Source: Thiothrix sp. (lineage in GTDB: Bacteria; Pseudomonadota; Gammaproteobacteria; Thiotrichales; Thiotrichaceae). Taken from it: 8,985 nt of DNA. Position 1 is the stretch's first letter, and every line of letters starts with the position of its first letter. The DNA is taken from contig DRMA01000074.1 of the NCBI GenBank assembly GCA_011375245.1, positions 1-8,985 on the forward strand. The letters run 5' to 3'. Under the pieces are notes generated by a model. That model saw only the letters and a program-made list of their open reading frames with translations, was not told the DNA's origin and searched no databases. The translations under genes and the position numbers were made by a program. This document shows positions 7,720 through 8,985 of this stretch, piece after piece.

Positions 7720-7953
7720 TAGTTAATTTAAACAACTAACTTTAAGATGCAAACAATTGAATTTATGTACTTTATGACAATTTATAAATAATTAAAACAT
7801 CATTTGAAGTATTCTTCATATTCAACGGGCTTGTTGCAACTAATGGGTATAAAACACTCTATTTTCCGCCGTAGTGATTTTCTCACTTAAACAATATTTT
7901 ATAGAATACTTTCAAACTGATTTTATAAATTTTCAAAATTTTGGAATGACTTT

Positions 7954-8430
7954 ATGACACGCAAAATGAAAACTGTTTTAAGCAGTGCTCTTTTAGTATC
8001 TACACTTTGTTTAACGTCTACTGTATTCGCAGCAGCAAGTATGAAAGGACAACTTGCCAACTTATCAGACCATGTAGGAAAAGGAAAATGGACAATTGTC
8101 GTCGCTTGGCATTCTCAATGTGGCGCTTGCAAGAAAAGTATACCTAAATTAGTTAACGCCAAAGGGAGTTTTCCAAATGCAAAACTCATTGGTGTTTCAC
8201 TTGATGGCAAATGGTCAAAAGCACAAAAAATAATGAACCGCTTTAATATCAACTTTCCTACATTGTTGGCTAATATTAATAGCTTTGATCAATATGTGCG
8301 TAAAGTAGCAAAAAAACCGTTAATCGGCGCACCAACCTATTTGATTTTTGCTCCTAATGGAAAGCTAAAAGCCATGCAGTCAGGTGTAATTTCTCCAGCG
8401 GAAATTAAGAAATATATTACCATCCACTAG
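7954..8430 (+). CDS. Periplasmic thioredoxin-like protein (TlpA-like, CGAC motif)
   Basis: A 158-residue exported thioredoxin-fold protein. Residues 1-26 are a signal peptide (basic start TRKMK, hydrophobic core, cleavage after VFA). The strand TIVVAWHSQCGACKKSIPKL (47-66) carries the redox pair C56-G-A-C59, and GAPTYLIF (125-132) supplies the cis-proline P127 next to the active site, followed by the FAPNGKL hairpin typical of TlpA/ResA-like proteins. The usual Trp before the first Cys is Gln55 here. It probably reduces or exchanges disulfides in periplasmic partners; the partner is unknown, and no cytochrome-maturation or Dsb gene is beside it. The ATG at 7954 has GGAA 7 nt upstream; ATG at codon 5 has no better site. 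It seems monocistronic, closed by a strong terminator. Alternative: a peroxiredoxin-like fold, less likely given the CxxC. Confidence 0.88.
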   Translation: MTRKMKTVLSSALLVSTLCLTSTVFAAASMKGQLANLSDHVGKGKWTIVVAWHSQCGACKKSIPKLVNAKGSFPNAKLIGVSLDGKWSKAQKIMNRFNINFPTLLANINSFDQYVRKVAKKPLIGAPTYLIFAPNGKLKAMQSGVISPAEIKKYITIH

Positions 8431-8459
8431 CACTTGCATACCTTACATATTAAACCCCC

Positions 8460-8498
8460 AACCTAAGGACAATCATTGGTGATTGCCCTTAGGTTTTT
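8460..8498 (+). terminator. Strong hairpin terminator after the thioredoxin-like gene
   Basis: Arms 8460-8475 and 8480-8495 pair at 15 of 16 positions (one A-C mismatch) around a TTGG loop, followed by T residues to 8498. It lies 29 nt past the stop codon. On the minus strand the mismatch becomes a G-U pair, so the hairpin may also stop transcription from the convergent micro-ORF, although no U tract follows on that side. Confidence 0.88.
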
Positions 8499-8542
8499 AT
8501 ATAATACATATTGCAACTTATATTATAACGTTGAAATAGACT

Positions 8543-8611
8543 TTAAATAATAAATAAAAGCCCAATAACGAATAATGTAATAATGACAATTTCTGTTATT
8601 GCTTTTGACAT
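8543..8611 (-). CDS. Candidate 22-residue single-span membrane protein
   Basis: A minus-strand frame from ATG 8611 to TAA 8543 encodes 22 residues. It starts MSKAITE and continues with an almost wholly hydrophobic run (residues 8-22, IVIITLF then VIGLLFII), long enough to enter or nearly span the membrane, with a single lysine near the N-terminus. The Shine-Dalgarno AAGGA (8624-8620) is 8 nt before the ATG, which is close to ideal and unusual for a chance frame. The frame stands alone between the thioredoxin-like gene (convergent) and the right-edge gene. I do not recognise a named family; small helper subunits of membrane complexes look like this, but no such complex is encoded here. Confidence 0.45.
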   Translation of the reverse strand: MSKAITEIVIITLFVIGLLFII

Positions 8612-8628
8612 TTTTTAGTTCCTTATGC

Positions 8629-8646
8629 TTAATAAGCGCTCTTTAA
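8629..8646. promoter_or_regulatory. Imperfect palindrome upstream of the micro-ORF, possible operator
   Basis: TTAATAAGCGCTCTTTAA agrees with its own reverse complement at 14 of 18 positions and has AGCGCT as its core. It lies just upstream of the micro-ORF's ribosome binding site and next to a minus-strand TATTAT/TATAGT stretch (about 8648-8656) that could be a -10 box. A regulator site is possible but unproven. Confidence 0.25.
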
Positions 8647-8844
8647 CTATAATATGCCGACTATTTTTGAGAGCTTAAACCTACTTGTTGTAATTAAGTA
8701 ACATTTCATATAAATATGAGCGATAATACAACAAAAAGTTTCATGAAAAGGTTTTTACTTACAACTTTATTTATTTGTTCTACTTATAATACTAATTATA
8801 TTATCTATAAAAAATACATTAAAAAATAAGTTCAAAGCACACTC

Positions 8845-8870
8845 TAATTAATCCTCCTAATTGATCCTCA
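8845..8870 (+). repeat. Tandem 13-bp direct repeat
   Basis: TAATTAATCCTCC (8845-8857) is directly followed by TAATTGATCCTCA (8858-8870), identical at 11 of 13 positions. It overlaps the -35 region of the candidate promoter for the right-edge gene, a usual position for regulator binding. Confidence 0.5.
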
Positions 8871-8888
8871 AACTATTTGTGTCATAAT
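8861..8888 (+). promoter_or_regulatory. Candidate promoter for the right-edge gene
   Basis: TTGATC (8861-8866), a 16-nt spacer and CATAAT (8883-8888) resemble a sigma70 promoter, with four and five of six matches. It would start transcription near 8895, about 45 nt before the ATG at 8939. Confidence 0.35.
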
Positions 8889-8929
8889 AATGGGAGATTT
8901 CTTGCACTTTTTTCCTTTCTAATAATGGG
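8885..8929 (+). repeat. Spaced 10-bp direct repeat TAATAATGGG
   Basis: The exact 10-mer TAATAATGGG occurs at 8885-8894 and 8920-8929, 35 bp apart start to start. The first copy overlaps the candidate -10 box and the second lies just upstream of the ATG at 8939. The copies may be regulator sites or chance. Confidence 0.4.
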
Positions 8930-8938
8930 CGCATAAAC

Positions 8939-8985
8939 ATGCTAGGTAAAATCTTCGCGGATCTTTATAAAGCTTATGGCGATCA
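8939..8985 (+). CDS. Start of an unidentified gene, cut by the right edge
   Basis: ATG at 8939 opens a frame that runs to the window edge, MLGKIFADLYKAYGD plus two bases. Base composition becomes less AT-rich exactly here, and a candidate promoter lies upstream. The ribosome binding site is weak (GGG 9 nt upstream). In this frame there is no stop between 8891 and the edge, but no better start either. Fifteen residues are too few to name a family. Confidence 0.4.
   Translation, partial: MLGKIFADLYKAYGD

Larger units (their letters stand above)
7525..7953. other. Gap between importer operon and thioredoxin-like gene
   Basis: This 429-nt AT-rich stretch has no convincing terminator for the operon. 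It contains a near-consensus promoter (7591-7620) and a possible 15-codon ORF (7672-7719). Further along are small hairpin candidates: TGAAG/CTTCA around a 4-nt loop near 7805-7818, AGTGA/TCACT around a 5-nt loop at about 7874-7888, and the palindrome CAAAATTTTG (7934-7943) running into the ribosome binding site of the next gene. These could be leader structure or chance in AT-rich DNA. Confidence 0.5.
8612..8938. other. AT-rich gap before the right-edge gene
   Basis: This stretch holds the candidate leader of the 22-residue frame (8612 to about 8660), then a long AT-rich section with no frame that has a ribosome binding site. Near its right end are two short tandem repeats and a candidate promoter. 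I see no RNA gene or mobile-element end. Confidence 0.55.

Noticed and set aside
8716..8829. Plus-strand frame of 37 codons (MSDNTTKSF start, KKYIKK end)
   Set aside because: No Shine-Dalgarno before the ATG, extreme AT richness, only a short hydrophobic run, and no supporting neighbour. Most likely a chance frame.

Overview
The window is AT-rich bacterial DNA. Its gene content (a DsrC/TusE-family protein, a peptide-type ABC importer with a YejF-like double ATPase, a secreted TlpA-like thioredoxin) and its Gram-negative style signal peptides suggest a low-GC gammaproteobacterium. Sulfur oxidisers or methanotrophs would fit, but the sequence alone does not fix the taxon. I see no rRNA, tRNA, CRISPR array, insertion sequence or integrase. 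It reads as ordinary chromosome with one complete transport operon.

Layout. Positions 1-248 (minus) hold the start of a secreted trypsin-like serine protease, cut by the left edge. After an AT-rich gap comes a perfect 14-bp terminator hairpin and then a DsrC-like gene on the minus strand (694-1011) with its own promoter. That gene is transcribed away from a four-gene plus-strand operon (1274-7524): a family 5 solute-binding protein with a C-terminal membrane anchor, a DppB-type permease, a DppC-type permease with a long N-terminal extension, and a fused two-domain ATPase. The genes are separated by 1 nt, a 4-nt overlap and a 4-nt overlap, so they are almost certainly co-transcribed and translationally coupled. 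Together they would bind a peptide or similar solute in the periplasm, pass it through the permease heterodimer and power uptake with the ATPase.

The 429-bp gap after the operon contains a near-consensus sigma70 promoter and a possible 15-codon leader ORF. It is followed by a periplasmic thioredoxin-like gene (7954-8430) and a strong hairpin terminator. Convergent with it is a 22-residue, single-membrane-segment micro-ORF with a good Shine-Dalgarno (8543-8611, minus). The right edge has a candidate promoter with two short tandem repeats and the first 15 codons of an unidentified gene.

The most notable points are: the DsrC-like protein keeps the inner cysteine but has serine in place of the otherwise conserved penultimate cysteine; the solute-binding protein is anchored in the membrane; the DppC-type permease is enlarged; and there are two micro-ORF candidates. 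I did not find a convincing wholly new multi-gene system.
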